Shown here: positions 19,630 through 31,361 of the stretch, piece by piece | How positions within the stretch are numbered: position 1 is the stretch's first letter | How the letters are laid out: the number at the start of each line of letters is the position of its first letter | Source: Mycolicibacterium crocinum | GTDB lineage: Bacteria; Actinomycetota; Actinomycetes; Mycobacteriales; Mycobacteriaceae | Length of the DNA stretch: 64,000 nucleotides | Reading direction: 5' to 3' | NCBI RefSeq assembly: GCF_022370635.2 | Contig: NZ_CP092362.2 | Coordinates: forward strand, 2,108,001 to 2,172,000 | The notes under the pieces: model-generated | Seen by the model: the letters and a program-made list of their open reading frames with translations, nothing else | Databases searched by the model: none | Told to the model about the DNA's origin: nothing | Translations under genes and position numbers: made by a program

Positions 19630-20424
19630 ATGACGAACATCGTGGTCCTGATCAAACAGGTCCCAGACACGTGGTCCGAGCGCAAGCTGTCCGACGGTGA
19701 CTACACCCTCGACCGCGACGCTGCCGACGCCGTGCTGGACGAGATCAACGAGCGCGCCGTCGAGGAAGCGCTGCTGATCAAGGAGCGTGAAGGCGACGCC
19801 GCGGGCACCGTCACCGTGCTGACCGCTGGCCCCGAACGCGCCACCGAGGCGATCCGCAAGGCGCTGTCGATGGGCGCCGATAAGGCCGTGCACCTGCTCG
19901 ACGAGGGCCTGCACGGATCCGACATGGTGCAGACCGGCTGGGCGCTGGCCCGCGCGCTGGGCGCCATCGAGGGCACCGAGCTGGTCATCGCCGGCAATGA
20001 GGCCACCGACGGCACCGGCGGTGCGGTCCCGGCCATCATCGCCGAGTACCTGGGCCTGCCCCAGCTGACGCATCTGCGCAAGGTCACCGTCGAGGGCGGC
20101 AAGATCAGCGGCGAGCGCGAGACCGACGAGGGTGTGTTCACCGTCGAGGCCTCACTGCCCGCGGTCATCAGCGTCACCGAGAAGATCAACGAGCCGCGGT
20201 TCCCGTCCTTCAAGGGCATCATGGCCGCGAAGAAGAAGGAAGTGACCACCCTGACGCTGGCCGAGATCGGCGTGGAGGGCGATGAGGTCGGCCTGGCCAA
20301 CGCCGGTACGTCGGTGGTGTCCTCGACGCCGAAGCCGCCGAAGACCGCAGGCGAGAAGGTCACCGACGAAGGCGACGGCGGCACCAAGGTCGCCGAGTAC
20401 CTGGTCGCTCAAAAGATCATCTAA
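19630..20424 (+). CDS. etfB: electron transfer flavoprotein beta subunit
   Basis: EtfB (264 aa) pairs with EtfA to carry electrons from acyl-CoA dehydrogenases to the membrane quinone oxidoreductase. Family features include NIVVLIKQVPDTWSERKL at the N-terminus, the AMP/FAD-side motif VIAGNEATDGTGGAVPAIIAEYLGLPQLT, and the recognition-loop region near FPSFKGIMAAKKKEV. The ATG at 19630 has AGGAGG at 19611-19616, rather far upstream, with weaker purines nearer. etfA follows after 41 bases. Confidence 0.95.
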   Translation: MTNIVVLIKQVPDTWSERKLSDGDYTLDRDAADAVLDEINERAVEEALLIKEREGDAAGTVTVLTAGPERATEAIRKALSMGADKAVHLLDEGLHGSDMVQTGWALARALGAIEGTELVIAGNEATDGTGGAVPAIIAEYLGLPQLTHLRKVTVEGGKISGERETDEGVFTVEASLPAVISVTEKINEPRFPSFKGIMAAKKKEVTTLTLAEIGVEGDEVGLANAGTSVVSSTPKPPKTAGEKVTDEGDGGTKVAEYLVAQKII

Positions 20425-20465
20425 CCCTTCCCCGGACATTCGAAAGACTAAGAGGCTGAACAGCA

Positions 20466-21422
20466 ATGGCTGAAGTACTTGTGCTCGTCGAGCACGCTGA
20501 AGGTGCGGTGAAGAAAGTCACCGCCGAGCTCATCACCGCCGCTCGCACCCTGGGTGAGCCGTCCGCCGTCGTGATCGGTGCCCCCGGCACCGCCGCGCCG
20601 CTGGTCGACGCGCTCAAGGAGGCCGGTGCGGCCAAGAGCTACGTCGCGGAGTCGGATGACGCCGAGGCCTACCTGATCACCCCGTTCGTCGACGTGCTGG
20701 CGTCGCTGGTGGAGTCGGCCGCCCCGGCCGCCGTGCTGCTGGCTGCCAACGCCGACGGCAAGGAGATCGCCGGCCGGCTGGCCGCACGGACCGGCGCGGG
20801 CGTGCTGTCCGACGTCGTCGAGGTGAAGGAGGGTGGCTCGGCCATCCACAGCATCTTCGGTGGCGCCTTCACCGTCGAGGCCAAGGCCAACGGTGACACC
20901 CCGGTGATCACCCTGCGCCCCGGCGCCGTCGACGCTGCGCCGCAGGCCGGTGCCGGCGAGCAGGTGAACGTCGAGGTGCCCGCCCAGGGCGAGAACGCCA
21001 CCAAGATCACCAAGCGCGAGCCGGCCGTGGCCGGTGACCGCCCGGAGCTCACCGAGGCCAGTGTCGTGGTCTCCGGTGGTCGCGGTGTCGGCAGCGCCGA
21101 GAAGTTCTCGGTGGTCGAGGAGCTCGCCGACTCGCTCGGTGGTGCGGTGGGTGCCTCGCGTGCCGCCGTGGACTCCGGCTACTACCCGGGCCAGTTCCAG
21201 GTGGGCCAGACCGGCAAGACGGTCTCGCCGCAGCTGTACATCGCGCTGGGCATCTCGGGCGCGATCCAGCACCGCGCCGGTATGCAGACGTCCAAGACGA
21301 TCATCGCCGTGAACAAGGACGAAGAAGCCCCGATCTTCGAGATCGCCGATCTCGGCATCGTCGGTGACCTGTTCAACGTCACGCCGCAGCTGACCGAGGC
21401 GGTCAAGGCCCGCAAGGGTTAA
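20466..21422 (+). CDS. etfA: electron transfer flavoprotein alpha subunit
   Basis: EtfA (318 aa) binds the redox FAD. The C-terminal FAD domain is intact: [85 protein letters not shown]. The N-terminal domain (1-185) is more variable. It is the last gene of the etfBA operon; a strong terminator follows. Confidence 0.95.
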   Translation: MAEVLVLVEHAEGAVKKVTAELITAARTLGEPSAVVIGAPGTAAPLVDALKEAGAAKSYVAESDDAEAYLITPFVDVLASLVESAAPAAVLLAANADGKEIAGRLAARTGAGVLSDVVEVKEGGSAIHSIFGGAFTVEAKANGDTPVITLRPGAVDAAPQAGAGEQVNVEVPAQGENATKITKREPAVAGDRPELTEASVVVSGGRGVGSAEKFSVVEELADSLGGAVGASRAAVDSGYYPGQFQVGQTGKTVSPQLYIALGISGAIQHRAGMQTSKTIIAVNKDEEAPIFEIADLGIVGDLFNVTPQLTEAVKARKG

Positions 21423-21430
21423 TCACGTCG

Positions 21431-21478
21431 GAAAGGCCCCCGGCACCGGTTTCCGGTGTTCGGGGGCCTTTCGCTTTT
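21431..21478 (+). terminator. rho-independent terminator after etfBA
   Basis: GAAAGGCCCCCG (21431-21442) pairs with CGGGGGCCTTTC (21461-21472). An inner CACCGG/CCGGTG pairing extends the stem, and a TTTT run follows at 21475-21478. This is the clearest intrinsic terminator in the window. Confidence 0.85.
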
Positions 21479-21553
21479 ATTGGTCATCGAGCGTGCACGA
21501 ACACGTCACGCGGGCGTTGACATCCCGCTGAACGCCTCAGCAACCGTGCAGTT

Positions 21554-22405
21554 ATGAGCACTGCATCTGTACTCATAGCCCCCGACCACACCGAATCCGC
21601 CGCACTGCGCGGCCCGCGCTACTCGCTGCTGCTGTCCACCGACCCCACCCTGATCGATGCGGCCCAGCGGCTGCGCCATCAGGTGTTCACCACCGAACCC
21701 GGTTACGCACTGCCCGCCGAGGGTGACGGCCGTGACGCCGACCGGTTCGACGAATTCTGCGATCACCTCCTGGTGCGTGAGGACACCTCGGGAGAACTCG
21801 TCGGCTGCTATCGCATGTTGCCGCCGCCCGGTGCGATCGCCGCCGGAAGTCTCTACACCGCAACAGAATTCGACGTCAGCGCGCTCGACGCGCTGCGGCC
21901 GTCGCTGGTGGAGATGGGCCGCGCCGTGGTGCGCGCCGACCACCGCAACGGCGCCGTGGTGCTGCTCATGTGGGCCGGAATCCTGGCCTATTTGGACCGC
22001 TGCGGATACGACTACGTCACCGGATGTGTGTCGGTGCCGACGCACTCGGAAGACCCGGCGGGTGCACCGCCAGGAACCCAGATTCGCGGCGTCCGCGACT
22101 TCGTGTTGCGCCGGCACGCCGCCGCCCCGGAACACACGGTGTACCCGTATCGCCCGGTGGTGCTGGGCGGGGTGGGCCTCGACGACATCGCGCCGCCGGC
22201 CAGGCCGACCATCCCGCCGCTGATGCGCGGTTATCTGCGGCTCGGCGCGCGGGTGTGCGGAGAGCCGGCCCACGATCCCGAGTTCGGTGTCGGTGATTTC
22301 CCGGCCCTGCTGGACAAGCGGCAGGCCGATACGCGCTACCTGACCAGGCTGAGGTCGGTATCGGCGGCCAGTGAGATGGCCGACGGAGTCGAGGGGGCGG
22401 CATGA
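21554..22405 (+). CDS. GNAT-type N-acyltransferase, OlsB-like (Rv3027c-like)
   Basis: A 283-residue protein of the OlsB/hemolysin-acyltransferase branch of GNAT enzymes: LRHQVFTTEPGY, DEFCDHLLVRE, LVGCYRMLPP and VEMGRAVVRADHRNG are the usual blocks. OlsB transfers 3-hydroxyacyl groups to ornithine. The next gene encodes an OlsA/PlsC-type acyltransferase and overlaps by 4 bases, so the two could make an ornithine-type lipid; the amino acid acceptor is an inference. TTGACA at 21516-21521 may be a -35 box. Confidence 0.82.
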   Translation: MSTASVLIAPDHTESAALRGPRYSLLLSTDPTLIDAAQRLRHQVFTTEPGYALPAEGDGRDADRFDEFCDHLLVREDTSGELVGCYRMLPPPGAIAAGSLYTATEFDVSALDALRPSLVEMGRAVVRADHRNGAVVLLMWAGILAYLDRCGYDYVTGCVSVPTHSEDPAGAPPGTQIRGVRDFVLRRHAAAPEHTVYPYRPVVLGGVGLDDIAPPARPTIPPLMRGYLRLGARVCGEPAHDPEFGVGDFPALLDKRQADTRYLTRLRSVSAASEMADGVEGAA

Positions 22406-23238
22406 CGACGACCGAGCACGCCTGGCTGCCGCGGGCGTTGTGTGACGACAGCTGTGTGCGCGCCGGTGATGCTCCGCCGTCGCGGCGGATGATCGCGACG
22501 GTTCGCGCGACCGTGCGCATCGCGGCGGCGCTGATGATGTTGATGGTGGTGCCGCTGCTCGCGGTGCCGATGCCCGGTCGCGGGCGTGTGCAGCGGTTCT
22601 ACTGCCGCGCCTTTCTGCGCTGTCTCGGTGTGCGAATCACGGTGTCCGGCGGCCCAATTCGTAACCTGCGCGGTGTGCTGGTGGTCAGCGGCCACGTGTC
22701 CTGGGTGGATATCTTCGTCATCGGCTCAGTGCTGCCCGGCGCATTCGTCGCCCGCGCCGATCTGATCGACTGGCCCGCCGTGGGCCTGGCCGCCCGGATC
22801 ATGAAGGTCATCCCGATCGACCGGGCCAGCCTGCGCCGGCTGCCGCAGGTGGTCGCCACCGTGGCCGAACGGTTGCGCAACGGGCAGACCGTCGTCGCGT
22901 TCCCCGAAGGGACCACCTGGTGCGGCCTGGCCTACGGCCAGTTCCGTCCGGCGATGTTCCAGGCCGCCGTCGATGCGGGCCGGCCGGTTCAGCCGCTGCG
23001 GCTGACCTATCACCACCGCGACGGACGGCCCTCGACCGTGACGGCCTTCGTCGGTGACGACACGCTGTGGCAGTCGCTGAGCCGCACGGTTCGCACCCGG
23101 GTGACCGTGGTCGACGTCGAGGTGGCCTCCCTGGAGCTGCCCGGCGCCGACCGACGCGAACTGGCGGCACGCTGCGAGGTGGCCGTGCGGGGGCAGATCG
23201 CCCCGCGCTTCGAGCACAGTCACGCGCTAGCGGGCTGA
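22402..23238 (+). CDS. 1-acyl-glycerol-3-phosphate/lyso-lipid O-acyltransferase, PlsC/OlsA-like (Rv3026c-like)
   Basis: A 278-residue PlsC-family acyltransferase. One or two membrane helices (about 35-60) precede the HX4D-type catalytic block, here [19 protein letters not shown] is the lysophosphatidate-binding motif and VQPLRLTY follows. Translational coupling (ATGA) to the OlsB-like gene suggests it O-acylates that product. Membrane phospholipid acylation is the alternative. Confidence 0.87.
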   Translation: MTTTEHAWLPRALCDDSCVRAGDAPPSRRMIATVRATVRIAAALMMLMVVPLLAVPMPGRGRVQRFYCRAFLRCLGVRITVSGGPIRNLRGVLVVSGHVSWVDIFVIGSVLPGAFVARADLIDWPAVGLAARIMKVIPIDRASLRRLPQVVATVAERLRNGQTVVAFPEGTTWCGLAYGQFRPAMFQAAVDAGRPVQPLRLTYHHRDGRPSTVTAFVGDDTLWQSLSRTVRTRVTVVDVEVASLELPGADRRELAARCEVAVRGQIAPRFEHSHALAG

Positions 23239-23244
23239 TTTCGC

Positions 23245-23306
23245 CGCCGAACGTCACCCCCGAGTCACGCTGGGCGTCGAGCGTCACGCTGGAGTGACGT
23301 TCGGCG
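23245..23306. repeat. inverted repeat between acyltransferase and iscS genes
   Basis: CGCCGAACGTCAC (23245-23257) and GTGACGTTCGGCG (23294-23306) are perfect 13-bp inverted arms around 36 bases that hold two further TCACGCTGG copies. It may be a transcription terminator or a small mycobacterial intergenic repeat element. Confidence 0.6.
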
Positions 23307-23332
23307 TGGTCAGGGCGTCCTGCTGGGGCCGG

Positions 23333-23338
23333 TATCCT
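23333..23338 (+). promoter_or_regulatory. -10 box for iscS (near-leaderless)
   Basis: TATCCT, 9 bases before the ATG at 23348; predicts no or almost no leader. Confidence 0.5.
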
Positions 23339-23347
23339 GGACGGGCT

Positions 23348-24553
23348 ATGAGCCCGACCGCCGGTCCGGTGTATCTCGACCACGCTGCCACCACCCCGAT
23401 GCATCCCGCTGCCATCGAGGCGATGACGGCTGCCCTGGCAACCGTCGGTAACGCGTCGTCGTTGCACACCTCGGGCCGCGACGCCCGGCGGCGAATGGAG
23501 GAGGCCCGCGAGAGCATCGCGGCGCGCCTGGGCGCCCGGCCGTCGGAAGTGATCTTCACCGCAGGCGGCACCGAGAGCGACAACCTCGCTGTCAAGGGGA
23601 TCTACTGGGCGCGGCGCGACGCCGAACCCACCCGCCGCCGGATCGTCACCACCGCCGTCGAACACCATGCGGTTCTCGACGCCGTCACCTGGCTGGCCGA
23701 ACACGAGGGCGCCGAGGTGACGTTCCTGCCCACCGAACCCGACGGGTCGGTGACGGCGGGTGCGCTGCGCGACGCGCTGACCGAACACGACGACGTGGCG
23801 GTCGTCTCGGTGATGTGGGCCAACAACGAGGTCGGCACGATCATGCCGATCGCCGAACTGGCCGCGGTGGCCGCCGAGTTCGACGTTCCGATGCACAGCG
23901 ACGCCGTCCAGGCGGTCGGACACATTCCGGTGGACTTCGCCGGCTCCTCGCTCTCGGCGTTGAGCCTGGCCGCACACAAGTTCGGTGGACCGACCGGTGT
24001 GGGTGCGCTGCTGCTGCGCCGCGCCACCGCCTGCGTCCCGTTGCTGCACGGCGGCGGGCAGGAGCGCGATGTCCGGTCCGGCACACCGGATGTCGCGGGC
24101 GCGGTCGCGATGGCGGCGGCGGCCGACGCCGCCGTCGAATCGCTCGACGCCACCGGCGCCCGGCTGCGCGGCCTGCGCGAGCGGCTGATCAGCGGTGTGT
24201 TGGGTTCGATCGCCGATACACAGGTCAACGGCGCGCTGGGTGATCGTCGGCTGCCGGGCAATACCCACTTCACGTTCCGCGGCTGTGAGGGCGACTCGCT
24301 GCTGATGTTGTTGGACGCCAACGGAATCGAGTGCTCGACCGGATCGGCCTGCACGGCCGGGGTGGCCCAGCCGTCGCATGTCCTGCTGGCCATGGGCGCC
24401 GACCCCGAAGCAGCTCGCGGATCGTTGCGATTCTCGTTGGGTCACACCAGCACTGAAGCCGATATCGACGCCGCCCTGCGGGTGCTGCCCGCCGTCGTCG
24501 AGCGGGCTCGTCAGGCTGCGCTGGCCAGTTCGTCGCTGGGGGCGCTGCAATGA
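23348..24553 (+). CDS. iscS: cysteine desulfurase IscS
   Basis: A 401-residue PLP enzyme releasing sulfur from cysteine for Fe-S clusters and tRNA thiolation. [13 protein letters not shown] opens the protein, the PLP lysine is Lys211 in [12 protein letters not shown], and the persulfide Cys is in [11 protein letters not shown] near residue 330. It is coupled to mnmA by a 4-base ATGA overlap, consistent with supplying sulfur to MnmA. Order as in M. tuberculosis Rv3025c-Rv3024c. Confidence 0.96.
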   Translation: MSPTAGPVYLDHAATTPMHPAAIEAMTAALATVGNASSLHTSGRDARRRMEEARESIAARLGARPSEVIFTAGGTESDNLAVKGIYWARRDAEPTRRRIVTTAVEHHAVLDAVTWLAEHEGAEVTFLPTEPDGSVTAGALRDALTEHDDVAVVSVMWANNEVGTIMPIAELAAVAAEFDVPMHSDAVQAVGHIPVDFAGSSLSALSLAAHKFGGPTGVGALLLRRATACVPLLHGGGQERDVRSGTPDVAGAVAMAAAADAAVESLDATGARLRGLRERLISGVLGSIADTQVNGALGDRRLPGNTHFTFRGCEGDSLLMLLDANGIECSTGSACTAGVAQPSHVLLAMGADPEAARGSLRFSLGHTSTEADIDAALRVLPAVVERARQAALASSSLGALQ

Positions 24554-25632
24554 GGGTGCTGGCAGCGATGAGCGGTGGCGTCGATTCCTCGGTGGCCGCC
24601 GCGCGAATGGTCGACGCCGGCCACGAGGTCGTCGGCGTGCACCTGGCGCTGTCCCGTCAGCCCGGCACGCTGCGGACCGGTTCGCGTGGCTGCTGCTCCA
24701 AAGAGGACGCCGGGGACGCCCGCCGGGTCGCCGACGTGCTCGGAATCCCGTTCTACGTATGGGATTTCGCCGACAGGTTCGCCGAAGAGGTGATCGACGA
24801 CTTCGTCTCCTCCTACGAGCGTGGCGAAACCCCCAACCCATGCGTGCGCTGCAACGAGAAGATCAAGTTCTCCGCGCTGGCGGCCAAGGCGCTGGCCCTG
24901 GGCTTCGATGCGGTGGCCACCGGGCACTACGCCCGGCTCTCCGAGGGCCGGTTGCGCCGCGCGGTCGACGTCGACAAGGACCAGTCCTATGTGCTCGGCG
25001 TGCTGACCGCTCAGCAGTTGCGCCACGCCGCGTTCCCGATCGGTGACACCCCCAAGCCGGCGATCCGCCAGGAAGCCGCAGACCGCGGACTCTCCGTCGC
25101 CGAGAAGCCGGACAGCCACGACATCTGCTTCATCCCCTCCGGTGACACCCAGGCGTTCCTCGGCGCCCGGATCGGGGTGCGGCGCGGAACGGTCGTCGAC
25201 GACGCCAGCGGCGCGGTGCTGGCCGAGCACGACGGGGTGCACGGATTCACCATCGGCCAGCGCAAGGGCCTCGGCATCGCCGGGCCCGGACCCGACGGTC
25301 TGCCGCGCTACGTCACCGCGATCGACGCCGAATCGCAGACGGTGCGGGTGGGCGCGAAAGAAGACCTCGAAGTGCGGTCGCTGACCGGCACGCGCCCGGT
25401 GTTCACCTCCGGTGTCGCGCTCGCGGGACCGGTCGAATGCGAGGTGCAGGTGCGCGCCCACGGCGGCGTGGTGCCTGCCGTCGCCGAAGTGGTCGGCGAC
25501 GAGCTGAACGTGGCCCTGCGCACCCCGCTGCGCGGCGTCGCACCGGGGCAGACACTCGTGCTCTACCGGCCTGACCCCGCCGGTGACGAGGTGATCGCCA
25601 GCGCGACGATCAGCCGCCGGGAATCTTGTTGA
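24550..25632 (+). CDS. mnmA: tRNA-specific 2-thiouridylase MnmA
   Basis: MnmA (TrmU, 360 aa) thiolates U34 of tRNA Lys, Glu and Gln. The PP-loop [14 protein letters not shown] is at residues 6-19, the first catalytic Cys in PNPCVRC (Cys98), and the second in [10 protein letters not shown] (about residue 197). The C-terminal beta-barrel domain is complete. It receives sulfur from IscS encoded just upstream. The last 23 bases overlap the convergent lipoprotein gene. Confidence 0.96.
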   Translation: MRVLAAMSGGVDSSVAAARMVDAGHEVVGVHLALSRQPGTLRTGSRGCCSKEDAGDARRVADVLGIPFYVWDFADRFAEEVIDDFVSSYERGETPNPCVRCNEKIKFSALAAKALALGFDAVATGHYARLSEGRLRRAVDVDKDQSYVLGVLTAQQLRHAAFPIGDTPKPAIRQEAADRGLSVAEKPDSHDICFIPSGDTQAFLGARIGVRRGTVVDDASGAVLAEHDGVHGFTIGQRKGLGIAGPGPDGLPRYVTAIDAESQTVRVGAKEDLEVRSLTGTRPVFTSGVALAGPVECEVQVRAHGGVVPAVAEVVGDELNVALRTPLRGVAPGQTLVLYRPDPAGDEVIASATISRRESC

Positions 25633-26248
25633 GGATGTTCGTCATCACGATCTCGGGCACCGAATCACCGAAACCGCAGAACGTGACCTCCACCAGAACC
25701 GAAGACTTCAGCCGGTAGTTGCGGCCGCACCGGCCGGGCCGGGTGCTCAGCGACTGCGTGTCGCCGTCGACGTCACCGACCAGCCCGGCGCCCATGGACC
25801 CGTCGGCGCAGCGATGCACTGTGGTGGAGAGGGTGTTGAACGCCTGCTGTGCGGTGGCCCCGTCGCGGTAGGCCGCGGCCGCTTCGGAGATCAGCGCGCG
25901 CCGCGGCGGGTACTGAAAGCTGGTCTTGTGGAAGTCCTCGACGTCGGTCCCGAAGGTGTCGGTCTCGGCGAACAGGAAGCGGCAATCCCGGGGTACCGCC
26001 TCGGCGAGGGGCTCGACGTCCACCATCGACTTGCCGTCCATGCTCGGGATGATCGTCACGTCCTGGCCGCCGCCGGTGATGGCCTGGACCTGCGCCTGGC
26101 TGAGCATCACCTGGTCGACGTCGACGATGCCCGGGGGACTGAACGGCGGCTCGCCCAGGGCGCGCAGCGGCGCCCCGTCGACCCACTGGGTGCAGCCCGT
26201 CAGCAGGGCCGCCGCCGCGCAGCAGGCCACTGCAGCGCGCACCGTCAT
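25610..26248 (-). CDS. PknH-like sensor-domain lipoprotein
   Basis: A 212-residue lipoprotein with signal [13 protein letters not shown] and lipobox Cys at about residue 19. The mature part resembles the extracellular sensor domain of PknH-like proteins: Cys pairs in [24 protein letters not shown] and TFCGFG, probably two disulfides, with final [11 protein letters not shown]. The position matches the M. tuberculosis lipoprotein gene lpqA, though I have not aligned it. Its ligand is unknown. Its end overlaps mnmA by 23 bases on the opposite strand. Confidence 0.82.
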   Translation of the reverse strand: MTVRAAVACCAAAALLTGCTQWVDGAPLRALGEPPFSPPGIVDVDQVMLSQAQVQAITGGGQDVTIIPSMDGKSMVDVEPLAEAVPRDCRFLFAETDTFGTDVEDFHKTSFQYPPRRALISEAAAAYRDGATAQQAFNTLSTTVHRCADGSMGAGLVGDVDGDTQSLSTRPGRCGRNYRLKSSVLVEVTFCGFGDSVPEIVMTNILNKIPGG

Positions 26249-26254
26249 CCCATC

Positions 26255-26260
26255 ACGTTA
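26255..26260 (-). promoter_or_regulatory. -10 box of a probable leaderless promoter (lipoprotein)
   Basis: TAACGT on the minus strand, 6 bases before the ATG at 26248. It shares a 59-base divergent gap with the promoter of the MetE-like gene. Confidence 0.5.
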
Positions 26261-26295
26261 TGCCCCCGGCCGTGCGGCGCGCCGGGTGTGTCCAA

Positions 26296-26301
26296 TACGG
26301 T
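26296..26301 (+). promoter_or_regulatory. -10 box of a probable leaderless promoter (MetE-like gene)
   Basis: TACGGT, 6 bases before the GTG at 26308. Confidence 0.45.
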
Positions 26302-26307
26302 TGCCCG

Positions 26308-27315
26308 GTGAGTGTTTTCGCGGCGGCCACCGGTATCGGTTCGTGGCCGGGGTCGGCGCCGCGGGAAGCCGCCGAGATCATGGTCGGGGAGTTGCATCAA
26401 CTGCCGCATCTGGTGGAGCTGCCGGCCCGCGGCGTGGGTGCGGACATGGTCGGCCGGGCCGGCGCACTGCTGGTCGACATCGCCATCGACACCGTCCCGC
26501 GTGGCTACCGAATCGCCGCGCGCCCGGGTGCGGTGACCCGGCGGGCGAAGAGCCTGCTCGACGAGGACATCGACGCCATCGAGGAAGCCTGGGAGAAGGC
26601 CGGCGGCCCTGATTCGGGGCGGCCGGTCAAGGTGCAGGCACCGGGTCCGATCACGCTGGCCGCGCAGCTGGAGCTGTCCAACGGACATCGGGCGCTGACC
26701 GATGCGGGTGCGGTGCGGGATCTGGCGTCCTCGCTGGCCGAGGGGGTGGCGCGGCACCGGGCCGAGCTGGCCCGACGGTTGGCGACGACGGTAGTCGTGC
26801 AATACGACGAGCCGGTGCTGTCGGCTGCGCTGGCCGGCCGGCTGACCGGAGTGACGGCGCTGAACCCGGTGCATCCGGTCGACGAGGCGGTGGCGATCAC
26901 GCTGCTCGACGAGTGCGTGGCCGGCGCGGGTACTGAGGTGCTGCTGCACAGCTGCGCGGACGTACCCTGGAAGGTGTTGCAGCGCAGCAGTATCCATGCT
27001 GTCGCGGTGGATGTGAGCACCCTCGGCGATGCCGATTACGACGGGGTGGGGGAGTTTCTGGATTCGGGCCGTGCAGTGGTGTTCGGTCTGGTGCCGACGA
27101 GCGCCCCGGCGGCCAGGCCGTCCGCCGAGGAGGTGGCCGCAGCGGCCGTCGCGATCACCGATCGAATCGGATTCTCCCGCAATGCGATCCGCGACCGCGT
27201 CGGCATCAGCCCGGCCTGCGGGCTGGCCGAGTCCGACGCCGCCTGGGCGCGGGTCGCGATCGGGTTGTGTCAGCGGGCAGCGACCGCCGTCGCCGATGAT
27301 CCGGACGCGATCTAA
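26308..27315 (+). CDS. MetE-like (cobalamin-independent methionine synthase fold) protein, Rv3015c-like
   Basis: 335 residues, about half the size of MetE, corresponding to its C-terminal barrel. TGIGSWPGSAPREAAEIM opens the protein, then KVQAPGPITLAAQLEL, VVVQYDEPVLSAAL and TEVLLHSCADVPWKVL, where His and Cys match MetE zinc-ligand positions, and late NAIRDRVGISPACGLAESD supplies a further Cys. It could transfer methyl groups between a thiol and a folate or other donor; the actual reaction is unknown. The GTG at 26308 is chosen because SVFAAATGIGSWPG is the conserved start. Confidence 0.85.
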   Translation: MSVFAAATGIGSWPGSAPREAAEIMVGELHQLPHLVELPARGVGADMVGRAGALLVDIAIDTVPRGYRIAARPGAVTRRAKSLLDEDIDAIEEAWEKAGGPDSGRPVKVQAPGPITLAAQLELSNGHRALTDAGAVRDLASSLAEGVARHRAELARRLATTVVVQYDEPVLSAALAGRLTGVTALNPVHPVDEAVAITLLDECVAGAGTEVLLHSCADVPWKVLQRSSIHAVAVDVSTLGDADYDGVGEFLDSGRAVVFGLVPTSAPAARPSAEEVAAAAVAITDRIGFSRNAIRDRVGISPACGLAESDAAWARVAIGLCQRAATAVADDPDAI

Positions 27316-27384
27316 CCGTCCTGCGTACCCGGTCCGGGAAAAATCAAGTGGTCGACTACTCGTAGCGCCCGAAGTCTGTGCCCC

Positions 27385-27390
27385 TAGCGT
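27385..27390 (+). promoter_or_regulatory. candidate -10 box for the FAD monooxygenase
   Basis: TAGCGT lies in the 110-base gap before the gene and predicts a leader of about 30 bases that contains an AAGGGG ribosome site upstream of the ATG at 27426. Confidence 0.35.
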
Positions 27391-27425
27391 TCGGATCAGC
27401 GATGGTTCGACGTAAGGGGTGGGAC

Positions 27426-28805
27426 ATGGCGGTACTGGGTGAACGGGCTGTTGTACTCGGCGCGAGCATGGCCGGCATGCTCGCCGCCAGGGTGGCCGCC
27501 GAACACTATCGGTCGGTGGTGGTGGTCGAGCGCGATCTACCGCCCGCGCGGCCGGCGCACCGCCGCGGAGTGCCACAGGCCGCTCATGGTCACGTGCTCC
27601 AAGCGGGCGGGGTCGCCATCCTCGATGAACTCCTTCCCGGTGTCCTCGCCGAGATGGTCGCCGACGGAGCGCCGGTCTGGAGCGACGGCGACCTCGGCCG
27701 GGTGTACGTCGAATACGGCGGGCATCGGTTTCTGCGGTCCGGATGCCTGCCCAATCCGGTGGCCGCGTACATGCCCAGCCGGCCATTCCTGGACTGGCAT
27801 GTGCTGAATCGTCTTTCAGCGTTGTCGAACGTCACTGTGCTCGGTGGCCACGACGTGGTCGGTCTGACGTCGTCACCGGACCGTCAGCGGGTGACCGGAG
27901 TGCTGGTCGCGCGCCGGGGTGCCACCGAGGCGGCCACGGAGTTGGACGCGGACTTGGTCATCGACGCCAGCGGCCGAGGATCCCGGGCGCCGGTGTTCTT
28001 GGACGATCTGGGGTACGGCCGCCCGCGCGAGGACGAGCTGACGGTGAACCTGTGCTACACCAGTCAGTGGTTGCGAATTCCGGCCGGCGCGATCCACGAA
28101 CACATGGTGGCGACGTTCCCCAAGCCCGGAGAGACGACCACTGTCGCCCTGCTCAACCACGAGAACGGCACCTGGCTGATGACCGTCGGCGTGATGGCGG
28201 GCAACGCGCCTGTCGAGGACTTTGCCGGCATGCTGCGCCTCGCGCGGCGACGACTCCCGAGGCACCTTCTCGAGGTACTCGAATCCGCCGAACCGGTCGG
28301 AAACACCGCGCACTACCGCACCCCGTCGAGCCGGTGGCGCCGCTACGACGAGATGCACCGGCGGCCCCAGGGGTTCATCGTCACTGGTGATGCGGTGTGC
28401 AGCTTCAACCCGATTTACGGACAGGGGATGACGGTGGCGGCTTTGGAAGCGCTCGCGCTGCAGCGTTGTCTGCGCGGTGGCGACCAGGATCTACCGCGGC
28501 GGTTCTTCCGGGCCGCCAGCAAGGTCGTCCGGGTGGCGTGGCGCAATGCCGTCAGCGCAGACCTCTCGCTGCCGGAAATCGAGGGTGAGCGCACCGTCGG
28601 GATGCGGATCAACAACAAGTTCGCCGACATGGTGCTCACTGCCGTCGAGACGGATCTGGTGGTCAACAGCCAGTTCTTCCGGGTGTTGAGCATGCTCGAT
28701 TCGCCGGCCCGGCTGATGCGACCGTCGATCCTTGCGCGCGTAGCACGAGCTAATTTTGCACGCCCGCAACGGGTTCCAGACCGAGAGGTGGCGCTGGCGA
28801 GCTAG
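27426..28805 (+). CDS. FAD-dependent monooxygenase/epoxidase-like protein
   Basis: A 459-residue flavoprotein. The dinucleotide-binding N-terminus is AVVLGASMAGMLAARVAAEHYRSVVVVERD, and the second FAD motif is GDAVCSFNPIYGQGMTVAALEALALQ, typical of actinobacterial squalene-epoxidase-like and polyether-epoxidase-like enzymes. VPQAAHGHVLQAGG is another conserved block. The substrate is unknown; no biosynthetic cluster surrounds it. It does not belong to the M. tuberculosis gene order known to me here. The stop overlaps the convergent YjbR-type gene by 4 bases. Confidence 0.85.
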   Translation: MAVLGERAVVLGASMAGMLAARVAAEHYRSVVVVERDLPPARPAHRRGVPQAAHGHVLQAGGVAILDELLPGVLAEMVADGAPVWSDGDLGRVYVEYGGHRFLRSGCLPNPVAAYMPSRPFLDWHVLNRLSALSNVTVLGGHDVVGLTSSPDRQRVTGVLVARRGATEAATELDADLVIDASGRGSRAPVFLDDLGYGRPREDELTVNLCYTSQWLRIPAGAIHEHMVATFPKPGETTTVALLNHENGTWLMTVGVMAGNAPVEDFAGMLRLARRRLPRHLLEVLESAEPVGNTAHYRTPSSRWRRYDEMHRRPQGFIVTGDAVCSFNPIYGQGMTVAALEALALQRCLRGGDQDLPRRFFRAASKVVRVAWRNAVSADLSLPEIEGERTVGMRINNKFADMVLTAVETDLVVNSQFFRVLSMLDSPARLMRPSILARVARANFARPQRVPDREVALAS

Positions 28806-29197
28806 CTGTCCAGCTGCTTGACCAACCGCGCGGGCGCCTGCAGCCGGAACGAGGCATCGATCAGCTCGGCGACTTCGGTCCAGTCGATCTTGGCAGCGTC
28901 GAAGTCCAGGCCCAGCCAGCCGTACGGACCCAGATACGCCGGGTAGAAGAACCGGTGATCCTGCTGCAGCGCTTCGCGCTCGCTGTCGTCCACCTTCACC
29001 AGCAGTGCGTGGGCATACCGGATCATCGGGCCTTTTGGGTTCTTCTGGCTGCCGCCGTAGACGGCGAACATCTTCGGCGCCGAGAACGTCGGCCGGCCGT
29101 GCGAGATCTTCTCGGTGACCTCGGGCAACGCCAGCGCGATCTCGCGCACCCGGGCCAGGATCGGGTCGGCGTCGTCGAACATGATCGGGTGCGGCAT
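28802..29197 (-). CDS. MmcQ/YjbR-family DNA-binding-like protein
   Basis: A 131-residue YjbR (CyaY-like fold) protein: REIALALPEVTEKISHGRPTFSAPKMFAVYGG at the N-terminus and YPAYLGPYGWLGLDF later are typical. Family members are often called DNA-binding, but their role is unproven. The ATG at 29197 (MPHPIMFDD) is chosen. It is divergent from ligA. Confidence 0.85.
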   Translation of the reverse strand: MPHPIMFDDADPILARVREIALALPEVTEKISHGRPTFSAPKMFAVYGGSQKNPKGPMIRYAHALLVKVDDSEREALQQDHRFFYPAYLGPYGWLGLDFDAAKIDWTEVAELIDASFRLQAPARLVKQLDS

Positions 29198-29239
29198 GGT
29201 CCCCACCTTCCCATGGCCGACGGCGTCGGTGGGCTCCGA

Positions 29240-31360
<2,121 letters not shown>

Positions 31361-31361
31361 A

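Noticed and set aside
22808..24841. 677-aa frame antisense to the acyltransferase, iscS and mnmA
   Set aside because: Spans three well-supported genes on the plus strand and has no domain-like sequence.
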